Below are positions 6,049 through 6,069 of a stretch of 6,069 bases of DNA, piece after piece. The notes beneath the pieces were generated by a model that saw nothing but the letters and a program-made list of their open reading frames with translations, was not told the origin of the DNA and did no database searches. The stretch spans positions 1 through 6,069 of the forward strand of contig JABMNB010000038.1 in assembly GCA_013205335.1 (NCBI GenBank), given 5' to 3'. Both the position numbers and the translations under genes were made by a program. Source of the stretch: Rhodospirillales bacterium. Its GTDB lineage: Bacteria; Pseudomonadota; Alphaproteobacteria; Reyranellales; Reyranellaceae. The first letter of the stretch is position 1. Each line of letters starts with the position of its first letter.

Positions 6049-6069
6049 CCTCATCCTGAGGAGCGCCGC
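6049..6069 (+). repeat. Palindromic intergenic repeat, copy 3, cut by the window edge
   Basis: CCTCATCCTGAGGAG at 6049-6063 matches the first 15 bases of copy 1 at 14 positions. It keeps the CCTCA/TGAGG hairpin with loop TCC, then runs GCGCCGC to the edge, as if starting the second stem. It has the same orientation as copy 1. Confidence 0.65.

Noticed and set aside
6028..6056. Sigma-70 promoter with TTGAAT as -35
   Set aside because: At 17-base spacing the -10 position reads TCATCC, a poor match, and it points away from hemD into the third repeat copy.

Overview
The window is GC-rich, densely coding bacterial chromosome. Protein content and gene order point to an alphaproteobacterium: a HemD, mitofilin (Mic60-like) and HemY gene run, a MutS with the GRGTATFDG motif, and intergenic palindromes of the CCTCATCCTGAGGAG type that I recall as common in Rhizobiales and Rhodospirillales genomes. 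Genus cannot be fixed from this sequence; a Reyranella- or Bradyrhizobium-like organism is only a guess. No tRNA, rRNA, CRISPR array, insertion sequence or phage gene was seen.

Layout: (1) 1-1340, plus strand, the 3' half of mutS (mismatch repair ATPase), cut by the left window edge. (2) 1341-1410, a 70-base gap between convergent genes with a weak repeat-like element. (3) 1411-5859, minus strand, three tightly packed genes read right to left: a 670-residue HemD-mitofilin fusion, hemY 8 bases after it, then a short cobalamin-independent methionine-synthase-like gene (core MetE fold, MesD-like) 13 bases after hemY. (4) 5860-6069, upstream non-coding DNA with three copies of a structured palindromic repeat (two inverted, the third cut by the right edge) and a 17-base AT-rich palindrome.

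How the genes fit: HemD makes uroporphyrinogen III. In alphaproteobacteria hemD is typically followed by a membrane-anchored Mic60/mitofilin homologue and by hemY, a membrane TPR protein. Here HemD and the mitofilin protein share one uninterrupted reading frame, so the soluble enzyme would sit on the cytoplasmic face of the inner membrane, tethered to a periplasmic coiled-coil scaffold. An internal Shine-Dalgarno and ATG exactly where a free-standing mitofilin gene would begin suggest that one frame may give two products. HemY ends in a four-cysteine zinc-ribbon/rubredoxin-like knuckle reminiscent of LapB.

Most worth checking: the HemD-Mic60 fusion with its internal start; the Ser-to-Pro change in the otherwise invariant MutS ABC-signature loop; the MesD-like gene at the end of a heme gene run with no MesX partner in view; and the repeat cluster, whose hairpin stems differ between copies while pairing is kept. 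Nothing here amounts to a clear new defence or mobile system; most of the window is ordinary core genome.
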